Source: Lewinella sp. W8
GTDB lineage: Bacteria > Bacteroidota > Bacteroidia > Chitinophagales > Saprospiraceae
Assembly: GCF_004375085.3 (NCBI RefSeq)
Contig: NZ_SNAQ03000017.1
Location: 1 to 64,000 of the forward strand
Direction of reading: 5' to 3'
Length of the DNA stretch: 64,000 bases
Shown here in pieces: positions 37,491 to 45,880 of this stretch (position 1 is the stretch's first letter; each line of letters begins with the position of its first letter). The notes below the pieces were generated by a model, which saw only the letters and a list, made by a program, of their open reading frames with translations, had not been told where the DNA came from and ran no database searches. A program made the position numbers and the translations under genes.

Positions 37491-38507
37491 CTACTGGCCA
37501 CCGATGCGGGCCATCCCCTGCTGGGCCAGCTCGTAGTCGGGGGCAAAACGCAGGGCCGTTTCGTAGTCCCGCCGTGCCTTCGCCGTATCTCCCAATACTT
37601 CGCTGGCGTACCCCCGGAAGAAAAATCCCCGGATGTGGACGGGGTCATTCTGGATCACGAGGTTAAACTCCTCGTAGGCACGGGCCGCGCTGTCTAATTC
37701 CATCAAAAGTAAGCCGGCGTTAAAGTGCCCGGCCACGTACTGCCGGTCCGCCAGGCTGGCCTGCCGGTAGGTTTCGATGGCCTCGGGCAGCTTCCCAATA
37801 TCCCGGAGATAGTCCGCCTTGGCGTGCAGGGCATAAACGTCCTCGGGGTCAATGGCCACCGCCGCATCAAAGTACTGTTCGGCCCGCGGCAGTCCCTTCG
37901 CAAACAGCAGTTGCCCCAGGGTGATGTAGGCGTCAATCATGTCGGGATCAATCTGCGTGGCCTCCTCGGCCGCCTTGATCGCGCGGGCCGTATCCCCCGT
38001 TTCTTCGAACACCTGACTGAGGAGCAGGTAGGCATCCGGATTACGGGGATCAATCCGGGTGGCCTCATTCAGGGAGCCAATGGCATCTTCATATTGCTTT
38101 AACTGTAGCTGGGTTTCCGCCAGTCGTAGCTGGGTTTCCACAAGATCGGGGTCCAGGGCCGCCGCTCGTTCCAGCGTCCGGAGGGCCAGGCGACTCCGGT
38201 AATACTCCATGTATACGTCGCTCAGGTTGTAGTGATAGGGAATATTGGTGCTGTCGATGGACAGCGCTACCCCCAGGTCGGCAATGGCCGCCTCGTAGTT
38301 CCGCTTGTCGTAATGCATGGTCGCCCGCTGGGCGTAGAGGTCCGCATTTTCGGGGTTCTGGGCAATGGCCTCCGTCAGGCGGGCAATCCCCGGATCACTG
38401 CTGACGGGTACTTCCGCCCCGGCTGTTTCGGTAGCGGGTTGATCCGGCTCACAGGCAGCCAGTAAGAAAAGGAAGCAAAACAAAGTGCAATAAAGGAGTC
38501 GATTCAT
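37491..38507 (-). CDS. TPR lipoprotein
   Basis: The start at 38507 places a lipoprotein signal at the N-terminus (MNRLLYCTLFCFLFLLAAC, lipobox LAAC). The mature part (about 338 residues in all) is an array of about seven to eight TPR units, for example AIADLGVALSIDSTNIPYHY, NPDAYLLLSQVFEETGDTAR and AYITLGQLLFAKGLPRAEQY. It should be a lipid-anchored periplasmic scaffold. No enzymatic domain is present. An upstream -7-like TACCTTTG lies 23 bp before the start. The family is too general for a functional call. Confidence 0.85.
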   Translation of the reverse strand: MNRLLYCTLFCFLFLLAACEPDQPATETAGAEVPVSSDPGIARLTEAIAQNPENADLYAQRATMHYDKRNYEAAIADLGVALSIDSTNIPYHYNLSDVYMEYYRSRLALRTLERAAALDPDLVETQLRLAETQLQLKQYEDAIGSLNEATRIDPRNPDAYLLLSQVFEETGDTARAIKAAEEATQIDPDMIDAYITLGQLLFAKGLPRAEQYFDAAVAIDPEDVYALHAKADYLRDIGKLPEAIETYRQASLADRQYVAGHFNAGLLLMELDSAARAYEEFNLVIQNDPVHIRGFFFRGYASEVLGDTAKARRDYETALRFAPDYELAQQGMARIGGQ

Positions 38508-38529
38508 CCGGAGGAAAGTATTTTCGCCG

Positions 38530-38537
38530 CAAAGGTA
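38530..38537 (-). promoter_or_regulatory. Predicted -7 promoter element for the TPR lipoprotein
   Basis: TACCTTTG on the minus strand matches TAnnTTTG and is 23 bp before the ATG at 38507. A convincing -33 element was not found because the region overlaps the divergent gene. Confidence 0.35.
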
Positions 38538-38564
38538 GTTAACGTCCATTCCTATCCTTTTCCT

Positions 38565-39560
38565 ATGTCAAAAAGTCATCCCATCGTCGAATGTATCGCC
38601 CAGGTTTCCGTAGGAAGGGATTCAGAGAACCTCCGGGGACTGGCGGCGGCCCTCTCCTCCATCCCGGATTGCTACCTTTTGCGTCAGGACACCCACCCTG
38701 ACACTCAGCAAGCGGTTCTCACCCTTGCCGGTCAGCCGGATGCCGTTTTCGCGGGGGCGTATCAGTTATACGCCTACGCTGCGCTTCATCCCGACCCGCA
38801 GCAAGATCAGGCAGACGACTCCAGAATTGATGCCGTGACCGTGTGCCAGTTTGTTCCCATTTCCGGCGTGAAGGAGAAGGATTTGATGGCGCAAGCGCAG
38901 GTGCTGGCCCAACGGGTAGCGCAAGATTTTCACTTGCCGGTCTTTCTCGATGTCCAGTCCGCAGCCTCTCCGGATCAGAAAGTCCTTGCCGACATCCGCC
39001 GCGGAGCATACCAGGGCCTTGCCGAAAAGCTCCGGGGTTCCGTCGCACAGCCCGACTACGGCCCCGCCCTTCCCCACCCCCAACTGGGCGCCACCGTGAT
39101 AGCCGTGCACCCCTTCCATATTGCCTGGAACATCAACCTGGCCCCCGGGGCCAGCCCGGAGCAGGCCCACACCCTGGCGGCAAAGCTCTCCGGCAACGGC
39201 CCCGAGGGAACACCGGGGCTTTTCCCTGGATTGATGGCCACCGGCGAACGTACGGCTCCCAACGATCGCTGGCAGATATCCTGCGACCTAATTAACCCGG
39301 ACAAGACCGACCTCGCCCGGGTTTACCTGACGGCCGTCAACCTCGCCACGGGGCTCGGCACCCGGGTCACCGGCTCCGAGCTCCTCGGCCTGATCCCCGA
39401 AAAGTACCTACGGAAAGCCGGCAAATCCTTCAGCTTCGACGGCGATCGGGAGGGAGAAATCGAGGCCGCCGTTACCATCCTAGGCCTCGGGGATCTGGCC
39501 CCCTTTAACTGGCGGGAACGGGTGCTGGAGGAAGTGCTGCGAAGTGCTTCCGCTGATTAA
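38565..39560 (+). CDS. Glutamate formiminotransferase-like protein, probable loss of catalytic His
   Basis: The 331-residue protein aligns by eye with the formiminotransferase domain of FTCD over its whole length: VECIAQVSVGRD in place of ECVPNFSEGR, CQFVPISGV, FHIAWNINL and GSELLGLIPEKYL near the C-terminus. FTCD transfers the formimino group of formiminoglutamate to tetrahydrofolate in histidine breakdown. The normal HPRxGA motif with the catalytic histidine is DDSRIDA here (Asp85 in place of His), so the usual reaction is doubtful. The protein may bind folate for another purpose or be a divergent paralogue. Its stop codon overlaps that of the convergent PurA-like gene. No other histidine-utilisation gene is nearby. 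Confidence 0.75.
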   Translation: MSKSHPIVECIAQVSVGRDSENLRGLAAALSSIPDCYLLRQDTHPDTQQAVLTLAGQPDAVFAGAYQLYAYAALHPDPQQDQADDSRIDAVTVCQFVPISGVKEKDLMAQAQVLAQRVAQDFHLPVFLDVQSAASPDQKVLADIRRGAYQGLAEKLRGSVAQPDYGPALPHPQLGATVIAVHPFHIAWNINLAPGASPEQAHTLAAKLSGNGPEGTPGLFPGLMATGERTAPNDRWQISCDLINPDKTDLARVYLTAVNLATGLGTRVTGSELLGLIPEKYLRKAGKSFSFDGDREGEIEAAVTILGLGDLAPFNWRERVLEEVLRSASAD

Positions 39561-40723
39561 GCCACCTCGAAGGAGTCCACTAATTTTTTCAAATCTCCCA
39601 CCTGCCCATAATTACCCCACACGTCCTGAAATCCCCCTAGGCTCCGGCCCAGATACGCCAGGGACGGAAGGGTGATGACGTCCTTTCCTTCGGTGGCCCG
39701 CCAGGGGGGCGTCAGTTGATCCAGGCAGGTGACGACCAGGGCCCGGGGAAGTCCCGCAGCGTAGTGGGCGTCCGCCCGTAGGGCGAAGCGGAGTTGGCCG
39801 AGATCGAGCAGGGACCGGCGCTGTGCTCCCTGCCAGGGGTTGGTGGTGTTGGTTTCGTAGGGAGTAGGTGTTAATTCCGGACCGGGTAAGTCTTCGTTCT
39901 TCAGGGGACCATTGCCGTGACGGGTCTGGTAGGCCCGGGTCACGTAATAGATGCAGGGGTCCGGCAATTGGTTGCGTTGGATCATCTCCAGCGCCTGCCG
40001 GCTCGTTACGTGCGCGCGGGTGACGTGGGGGAAGTAGCCAAATTCCTGATCGAGTAAGATGCCCTGACTTCCCTCAAAAATGATGGCATCGAAGTCGGAG
40101 CACGCGCTCCGGAAAAAACCCCGCTCGGAAACAATCCGCAGATTCCTTCGTACCGTGTCCACCGCAAGGTGAAAGGACTCCAGGGCTTCCTCCAGACTTT
40201 CGGCCGCAAATTCAACTCCCCGACCGGCGTAGTAATCGGCCACGGAACGAAGTTTTGCCGTGAGGACGAACTCGTCCAGCAGGTCCATCACGTGCAACTT
40301 GTGGGGACCTTCGTGGCGGGCAACGGTGCTGCCGAAGCCCACGCCACAACTGCCGTGGCGCAGTTCGCTTTCCCGACGCCGGTTAGCCAGCACGTCGTAG
40401 GGCGTAGTTACCGGGCACCGACCGTCCACGAACAGTTCCGGCTCTATGCCCTTATCCCGCAGGGCCTCCAGTTCGTTCCGGTAAGCGACGGGGTAAAAGG
40501 TGCAGTAGCGGCTCCAAAAGGTGGGGGCACCGGCCAGGGTGCCCGCTCCGAAGGAGCTGAAGACGTGGTGCACGCCTTCGGGGCTGCGGACGGTATGTCC
40601 CGCCTGGTGCCCCCCACTAAAGCGCACCACGAGGGGACGCACGGCCTGGCGGCACAGATAATCCGTCGTAACGCCCTTGCCTTCGTCGCCATAACCGAGG
40701 CCGAGAATAATGGAAGTTTTCAT
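39557..40723 (-). CDS. Divergent adenylosuccinate synthetase-like protein
   Basis: The 388-residue protein belongs to the PurA superfamily: GLGYGDEGKG with D13 and K16, SGGHQAGHT with H43 (equivalent to the catalytic His), and IIFEGSQGILLDQEFGYFPHVT, matching the EGAQG..LD..GTYPxVT region. It is about 40 residues shorter than normal PurA. The aspartate-binding loop TTGRxRRCGW is absent; in its place is TNPWQGAQRRSLLDL. A different amino donor or nucleotide is therefore plausible. The catalytic Asp is kept, unlike in the phage PurZ proteins I know of. The gene runs in the same direction as the VWA gene upstream and converges with the formiminotransferase-like gene. Confidence 0.75.
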   Translation of the reverse strand: MKTSIILGLGYGDEGKGVTTDYLCRQAVRPLVVRFSGGHQAGHTVRSPEGVHHVFSSFGAGTLAGAPTFWSRYCTFYPVAYRNELEALRDKGIEPELFVDGRCPVTTPYDVLANRRRESELRHGSCGVGFGSTVARHEGPHKLHVMDLLDEFVLTAKLRSVADYYAGRGVEFAAESLEEALESFHLAVDTVRRNLRIVSERGFFRSACSDFDAIIFEGSQGILLDQEFGYFPHVTRAHVTSRQALEMIQRNQLPDPCIYYVTRAYQTRHGNGPLKNEDLPGPELTPTPYETNTTNPWQGAQRRSLLDLGQLRFALRADAHYAAGLPRALVVTCLDQLTPPWRATEGKDVITLPSLAYLGRSLGGFQDVWGNYGQVGDLKKLVDSFEVA

Positions 40724-40809
40724 GGGGTGATGATTTTATGGGTGAGGGAGGGATTGGTTATTTAGGGTGGTCTCGAAGTGTTGATCGTGAAGAGTCATTC
40801 CAGGCAAGA

Positions 40810-40911
40810 TTGCTGGTTCGGGTTACGGCTCGACCTGGAAGGTCTCGACCGGGGGGAAGATTGGTGGCTCGGGCAAGGGCTCAACCTGGGAGGTCTCGAC
40901 CGGGGGGGAGG
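40810..40911. repeat. Two-copy 51-bp tandem repeat
   Basis: Units at 40810-40860 and 40861-40911 share GGTCTCGACCGGGGGG and flanking blocks (about 80 percent identity). They lie in the gap between the VWA and PurA-like genes, 100 bp upstream of the latter. The palindrome GGTCTCGACC in each could be a binding site or part of a hairpin. Confidence 0.7.
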
Positions 40912-40980
40912 AAGACCGCAAGTCATGGCCGATACCCGATCAGTTGGCACCTGCGGTCCCCGCCCAAAACATTTGTTCGA

Positions 40981-41847
40981 CTAGAGGACGCTCTCCAGTG
41001 CGCGGTGAACGCTTTCATCTTCGAGCTGAGCGATGGCCCCGCTCGCAGGACGCGTATGCATGGCCACGATCATGGCGATCAGCAGGCCGAGCTTTTTGTA
41101 GTCGTCCAGTACGATGAAGTGCTTGCCGAGCAGGTCACTCCAGTAATTCATCACGCGGGGGTTGCCCTGACGCCCTCCCCGGCCCACGTGAATGTGGAAG
41201 ACGTGGTAGCGCTCCTGGGCCTCGGCCAGGAGCGCCCGGGCGTTAACGGCCTGAGCGTGATCGTAGCCGAAGAGTTGCAGCTGCGACTGGGCCTCAAAAA
41301 CATCGTGGCTGGTATCGTCGCCCACCGTGAAGAGGAATCCCTTCTGCCGGCGCTTTTCCCAGCAATCGATGCTCGTGTGGCGGGCCACGGCGTGCCAGGC
41401 CAGGAAGTAGCTTTCCGGGGCATCTCCTCCCCCACCCTCCAGAAACAAGCGGGTAAGCCCGTCGTTGATGAGCTGGGTGGAGGACTCAAATTGTCCAAAT
41501 TGCAGGGGCGCCTTATCGCAGCGGTGGTCACCCACGGCACTGAACATCAGTTGCGGGTCCTTTACTTCGTGGTCGAGCAGGGTGTCCATCACACTCCCCA
41601 GTTGGTTGCTCACCATGTCGTGCGGGATGTGCCCCATCGAGCCCGTGACGTCCAGAAACATGGCAATTGCCAGGCTTTCGGGGTGCTCGGCGGAGTCCCG
41701 GCTCTCGCGCATCCCTACCCGAAAGGGGTCGAGCTTGGGGTCGATGCGACGGTGTTTGTTGGCGGTGAAAATTTCGTCCCGGCCCTTGCGCGCATAACTG
41801 CGGCGATAACCGGCGTACTCAGAGGAAGACCATTTTCCGTATCCCAT
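40981..41847 (-). CDS. Cytosolic VWA-domain protein
   Basis: The 288-residue protein has no signal peptide. A basic N-terminus (residues 1-45) leads into a von Willebrand A domain with AMFLDVTGSMG (D66, T68, S70), the first part of a metal-ion-dependent adhesion site in DxTxS form. FSAVGDHRCDKAPLQ and LEGGGGDAPESYFLAWHAV supply the later MIDAS loops. It is related to bacterial VWA proteins that have an extended GGGGDxPES motif. Such proteins often work beside MoxR-type ATPases, but none is present; the next gene is the PurA-like one. Function unknown. Confidence 0.8.
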   Translation of the reverse strand: MGYGKWSSSEYAGYRRSYARKGRDEIFTANKHRRIDPKLDPFRVGMRESRDSAEHPESLAIAMFLDVTGSMGHIPHDMVSNQLGSVMDTLLDHEVKDPQLMFSAVGDHRCDKAPLQFGQFESSTQLINDGLTRLFLEGGGGDAPESYFLAWHAVARHTSIDCWEKRRQKGFLFTVGDDTSHDVFEAQSQLQLFGYDHAQAVNARALLAEAQERYHVFHIHVGRGGRQGNPRVMNYWSDLLGKHFIVLDDYKKLGLLIAMIVAMHTRPASGAIAQLEDESVHRALESVL

Positions 41848-41924
41848 AGGGCAGTGATTTTAGGTGGCCAGAAAGTTGGCCATAAAAAATACTTAGTTTT
41901 GAAATTAAACTAAGTTGAACGACA

Positions 41925-41955
41925 CAAAAATAGGGCTACTTTACTTAAAAAACAA
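41925..41955 (-). promoter_or_regulatory. Predicted Bacteroidota promoter of the VWA gene
   Basis: TATTTTTG at 41932-41925 fits TAnnTTTG, with TTG at 41955-41953, 20 nt upstream. It is 78 bp before the ATG of the VWA gene. Confidence 0.5.
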
Positions 41956-42056
41956 GTAAAGTGGAAAATCTTTTCTTCTTTCTCATCGATTTCACCCCTG
42001 CCCGGTGGCTACCAGACAGGTAAAATGGTGCTGTAGCGCCGGATTCATCCGGCGTA

Positions 42057-42248
42057 GGGTGATAAAAATTTCGCGCTTGGAATGTTGAGTCCAAAAGTGG
42101 TCGGACGCCGTTTCACTCGGCTACGCCTTCGCAACAAAATAATCAGGGTCCTGTACGCTTGTGTGAGAAATGATCAACACTACGATAAAAAATTTCACCA
42201 ACGACTTGCGTAGACTATAGTAATCAGAACAGTGGATTTTCATCACCC
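42057..42248. mobile_element. MITE-like element, family B, copy 2 (TA duplication)
   Basis: A 192-bp gene-less element starts GGGTGATAAAAATTTCG and, read inward from the other end, GGGTGATGAAAATCCAC. It is flanked on both sides by TA, and the flanking DNA is a CATCCGGCG repeat split by the insertion. The TA duplication and short inverted repeats fit a Tc1/mariner-IS630 type MITE. It is inverted relative to copy 1. The rest of the 41848-42411 gap holds palindromes (GCCGGATTCATCCGGC, ACGGCTGAAGCCGT) but no gene. Confidence 0.75.
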
Positions 42249-42411
42249 TACATCCGGCGAATACTCAAGGTCAACGGCTGAAGCCGTCGCTACGGAAGAC
42301 TTTAATGATGGCTACTCCAAAATGAAAGCACCGGACCATACCATGATCCGTCTTTAATTAAAGTACACGTAATTGCCAACGGCACTATACAATCGTTAGC
42401 CCCATTACCCC

Positions 42412-43701
42412 CTACCCCAAAGATGTCCGGTACGCATCGCCCAGCAGCTTGTTGGCTTTCCGGTCGTTGGTGATCCGCTCTTTCTCGGGGTCCCAGATGA
42501 TGGGCTTCCCGGTCCGGTAGGCGATGTTGGTCAGCGTACAGACGCTGGCGGAGCGGTGCCCGGTCTCCGCCGGGCAAAGTACCGGGGTGCCTTCCCGGAT
42601 GGCGGTGAACCAATCCCGCAAGTGGCGAACATTGGTGTGGATCTCCTCCCCGGAAGCCATCGGCTTCGGAGGGATCAAGCCCGGAATGGTGCTGTCCAGG
42701 AAACCCCGACTTACTTCGATGGCTCCTTCACTGCCCACAAAGCGGATGGCGTTCCCCCGACCGAAGCGGCGATGGTCCACCCGGAACCCATTCTTGTACA
42801 CCATGGTGAGTCCTTCCTGGGGTGCCTCCCCCATGGGCGGAAAGAACTTTTCCGGACCACTGTCGTCCATGCCCAGGGCCCACTGCACGATGTCAAACAT
42901 GTGTGCTCCCCAGTCCGTAACCATCCCACCGCCGTATTCCGCGTAGTCGCGCCACTTGGCCCAGATGCGCTGACCGGGATCGGGCGCCAGGAGTTGGTTG
43001 TAGGGGCGCATCACCGAATTGCCCACCCAGGCCTCCCAGTTGAGTCCTTCCGGTACCGGCTGCGCGGCCAGATCGAATACCTTCGGCGGTGGACCGATAC
43101 TCACGACCGCGTGGCGGAGTTCACCAATTTTACCGGCTTGAATCAGCTCCACGGCTTTAGAAAAGTTGTACATCGAGCGCTGCATACTGCCGGTTTGCAG
43201 CACCTTCCCGCTGGCCTTTACCGCCGCGACAATGGCCCGGCCTTCCTCGATGGTGTGCGCCAGTGGTTTCTCGCAGTACACGTGCAACCCGCGGTTGAGG
43301 GCCTCGACGCACATACGGCCGTGCTGGTGGTCCGGGGTGACGATCAGGACGGCGTCCAGTCCGTCATGCTGCAGCAATTCCCGGTAATCGGCGTATTGCC
43401 GAATGTCTTGCTCGTTGAAGTCATCCTGTCCCAGCGTGGCCGCTCGTGCAGTGAGGCGCCCCAGAAGGTAGGCCATCTTCCCGGCGTAGACGTCACAAAT
43501 GGCGACCAGCTGGGCCTCTTCCATACCCGCCAGGTGGTTGGCCAGGCCCACGGCCTGGCGCCCGCAACCAATGATGCCCACCTGAAGGCGGGCGTTGGGG
43601 CTGGGCCGGCGGATGCCACCACGCAGTAGGTAGGGGAAAAACAGGGCGGTACTGGTGGCCGCTGAGGTCCGGAGGAATTGACGACGGGAAGCAGTGGACA
43701 T
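42412..43701 (-). CDS. Tat-exported Gfo/Idh/MocA-family oxidoreductase
   Basis: The start at 43701 gives a twin-arginine signal right at the N-terminus (SRRQFLRTSAATSTALFFP). The mature protein has the NAD(P)-binding Rossmann motif GIIGCGRQA, a DVYAGK stretch, and EKPLAHTIEEGRAI, in which the Lys of the EKP motif is the conserved catalytic residue. The C-terminal alpha/beta domain includes WGAHMFDIVQWALGMD. Tat-exported members with this layout are abundant in Bacteroidota and Planctomycetes and are thought to act on sugars or their oxidised derivatives. The substrate is unknown. Confidence 0.87.
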   Translation of the reverse strand: MSTASRRQFLRTSAATSTALFFPYLLRGGIRRPSPNARLQVGIIGCGRQAVGLANHLAGMEEAQLVAICDVYAGKMAYLLGRLTARAATLGQDDFNEQDIRQYADYRELLQHDGLDAVLIVTPDHQHGRMCVEALNRGLHVYCEKPLAHTIEEGRAIVAAVKASGKVLQTGSMQRSMYNFSKAVELIQAGKIGELRHAVVSIGPPPKVFDLAAQPVPEGLNWEAWVGNSVMRPYNQLLAPDPGQRIWAKWRDYAEYGGGMVTDWGAHMFDIVQWALGMDDSGPEKFFPPMGEAPQEGLTMVYKNGFRVDHRRFGRGNAIRFVGSEGAIEVSRGFLDSTIPGLIPPKPMASGEEIHTNVRHLRDWFTAIREGTPVLCPAETGHRSASVCTLTNIAYRTGKPIIWDPEKERITNDRKANKLLGDAYRTSLG

Positions 43702-43820
43702 GATTAGGTATTGAGGTTCCCCCAAAAGACGCATGAGCAGGGGTGCACCACTAAAAATTCACCCTACCTTATGGAAACTTCTCTTCTTCACCGTCCCTAG
43801 GGCAAACAATCACTCCAGAC

Positions 43821-44177
43821 ATGCGTACTTTCTTCCTTCTCCTCTTCGTCGCCATGGGTTTCAGTGCACAAGCACAAATTGACGATTCTCTTCCCCCCTG
43901 GTTCAAGGCTGACTTACTGCTGGACCGGCTGGATGACCGGCTGACGGATCTCCGTTCAGGGCAGATGAGCAGCATCGAAAACGCCCTGAATCAACTGCTG
44001 CGCAGTGCCCCCCGCAATCCGACCAAGCAGCAGAAAATGCAGGCCAAGAAGCGTATTCGTCGCGCCATCACTCAGTACCTGGACCCCAAGCAAATTGAGC
44101 AGCTCAAGGCCATGCGCCGCACCGGCGACAAGGATGCCCTGGACCGCATCATCGATAAGTCGAGCCCGAACCGATGA
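43821..44177 (+). CDS. Small exported basic protein, unknown
   Basis: The 118-residue protein has a clear signal peptide (MRTFFLLLFVAMGFSAQAQ). The mature part is helical and charged, with LLLDRLDDRLTDLRSG and KQQKMQAKKRIRRAITQYLD. No known domain was recognised. It is divergent from the oxidoreductase gene. The clear signal peptide and normal codon use support a real gene. Confidence 0.65.
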   Translation: MRTFFLLLFVAMGFSAQAQIDDSLPPWFKADLLLDRLDDRLTDLRSGQMSSIENALNQLLRSAPRNPTKQQKMQAKKRIRRAITQYLDPKQIEQLKAMRRTGDKDALDRIIDKSSPNR

Positions 44178-44279
44178 TCGAAAAAGACTGGGTTTTCGGA
44201 TGAACTCATCTGACCGGGTGGTGACTAGCGGCCGCCCGACGTATGCCATGACTTGCCCGAAGAACACCCTTCGGGTGAG

Positions 44280-45659
44280 TCACTTTTGTTGTGGCATCGG
44301 CGGGGGAAGATCCACCAGTGGAATGGTCCAGGCCGCTCCGGGATGAGCGGCCATGGGCATTTCCGTACCACCACCTATCTCGAAAATGATGGCCCGCTCG
44401 GTAATCTCCGCGCCCCGCCGGGCCATCTCGGAGAAAGTATCGATGCCCTCGTTGGGGAAGTTCTGGCGGGTCCGGTGGATGTTGAACCGTTCGGCGAACG
44501 TTCTCCCGAAGGCGGTTTCTACCCCCTCTTTGCCCAGTAGAAAACCCAGCAGGCCACCCCAGGTGGCCGTGGGGTTATCACTGTCCCAGCCGCAGAGCGT
44601 ACCAATCTTGATGGTTTCCTTCAGGTCCCCTTCCCCGTAGAATAGGCTCACCAAACTGGCGGCAAAGTTGATGCCCGCCGCAAAGCAGCCGTTGCAGTAC
44701 AGGTTTTGTGCGGTGATGTCGTAGCCATCGGCACTCTCCACCTGATACCGTTGGTACACTTCATCCCGGGCCTGCTCCCAGGGGATCCCGGCGGCATGAC
44801 GATCGCGGACGAAATCGTACATCCTGGCGGGGTATCGGGAATCGGTGAGGTGCTGGCGGGCGCTGTCGGCCATCCAGCGCACCAATTCCGTCAAATCCAC
44901 GGGTTCCTCCGCCTCCTCGCCCTTTTCAATCGCCAGCGCGTGGGCCGCCAGGGCGTGCATGATGACGTAGAACTCCGCGATCTCCTGGGCCTCATACCTT
45001 GCGGTGGTCTGAATCGGCAGCCGGGCCATCTTCAGCGCCACGTCGGGGCGCCCCGGAGCAAAAAGTCCGAATATTTCCGTGGTCAGTTGGGCGTCGATCA
45101 TGGCGTAGTGTTCGTTCAGGCTCGAATCGCCCGTCATCGGCGGCAAAACGCCTTTCCCCATCAGGTCCAGCGCCCGCTGGTTGGATACCCAGAGGTAGTT
45201 TTCTTCCTCCTGACGGATGTGCCGTAGCCAGCCATCGCGAATCTGCTCGGGCGTCAGCGTGCTCGTTTCGTGGGTATACAACAGGTGCTGATACAGGTAC
45301 TCAATGTCCGTGTCGTCGTCGGCTCCCCACAGGCTGTCCGGGTCCGCAAAAACGAAATCGATGGTCGGCGAAATGTCGCTGATGTCGTCGCCGGACCAGA
45401 TGTTAGGTTGGTCCGGTCCGCCCCAATCATCCCGGGTGTAAAAGTCGCCGGTCTGCACTTCTCCCACATTACCCACCTTATCCATTTCGGTGACGAGGCC
45501 CGTCCAGTTAGCGATGCACTGTCCCAGCCAAAATCCGTAGAGGTGGTCTTCGTATTCCGCTGGACTGATGGTTATCGTGGTGGTGATCACCTCTACATTG
45601 GGCGGCGGCGCGCAGGTGCAGAGAACAAGGGTAAGGGAGCAAAGAATAACGTAGCGCAT
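44280..45659 (-). CDS. Exported ADP-ribosylglycohydrolase-family protein
   Basis: The 459-residue protein has an N-terminal lipoprotein-like signal (LVLCTC, C16) and the ADP-ribosylglycohydrolase (DraG/ARH) fold. YGFWLGQCIANWTG corresponds to the GxxxGDAxG start, DDDTDIEYL to the TDDT metal motif, and GWDSDNPTATWGGLLGFLLG to the GGDxDTxAAxxGAxxG motif with its Asp ligands. ARH enzymes remove ADP-ribose from proteins or nucleic acids inside cells. An exported member is odd, and the family also contains hydrolases acting on other N-glycosidic bonds, so a role on extracellular ribosides is possible. Confidence 0.82.
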   Translation of the reverse strand: MRYVILCSLTLVLCTCAPPPNVEVITTTITISPAEYEDHLYGFWLGQCIANWTGLVTEMDKVGNVGEVQTGDFYTRDDWGGPDQPNIWSGDDISDISPTIDFVFADPDSLWGADDDTDIEYLYQHLLYTHETSTLTPEQIRDGWLRHIRQEEENYLWVSNQRALDLMGKGVLPPMTGDSSLNEHYAMIDAQLTTEIFGLFAPGRPDVALKMARLPIQTTARYEAQEIAEFYVIMHALAAHALAIEKGEEAEEPVDLTELVRWMADSARQHLTDSRYPARMYDFVRDRHAAGIPWEQARDEVYQRYQVESADGYDITAQNLYCNGCFAAGINFAASLVSLFYGEGDLKETIKIGTLCGWDSDNPTATWGGLLGFLLGKEGVETAFGRTFAERFNIHRTRQNFPNEGIDTFSEMARRGAEITERAIIFEIGGGTEMPMAAHPGAAWTIPLVDLPPPMPQQK

Positions 45660-45678
45660 ACCCGAAAAATACGTCCTT

Positions 45679-45876
45679 TTACGGACGCCCCTCCTTTATT
45701 TGGCGTTGTCGGTTGCTTCGGAAGTACACCGTTAAGATGAGCACGGCATTCAGTAAGAACAACCCTGCCTTGAGATAGTCATTCAGTACGTAAACCTCCG
45801 CCACATCAAGCAGTAACAGGATGATGATGGAAAACAGTCCGAGCGCCAATAATCCGTCTACCAGTTTTTTCTTCAT
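45679..45876 (-). CDS. Small two-helix membrane protein, unknown
   Basis: The start at 45876 gives a 65-residue protein beginning MKKKLVDGLLALG, with two hydrophobic helices (about 7-25 and 32-52) and a basic C-terminus. The frame continues upstream through the overlapping-frame region of the next gene, so the internal ATG is preferred. It starts 4 bp after the stop of the 45881-46096 gene, suggesting co-transcription. Family not recognised. Confidence 0.55.
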   Translation of the reverse strand: MKKKLVDGLLALGLFSIIILLLLDVAEVYVLNDYLKAGLFLLNAVLILTVYFRSNRQRQIKEGRP

Positions 45877-45880
45877 CACA

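Noticed and set aside
39557-40723. PurZ (Z-genome synthetase) call
   Set aside because: The catalytic Asp of PurA is retained, the locus has no phage character, and the loop difference alone does not establish PurZ.
40738-41913. 391-codon plus-strand frame
   Set aside because: It runs through the 51-bp tandem repeat and antisense to the VWA gene, which has a clear MIDAS domain on the other strand.
37261-42248. Composite transposon
   Set aside because: No transposase lies between the elements and no outer target duplication was seen; only inverted MITE-like copies are supported.
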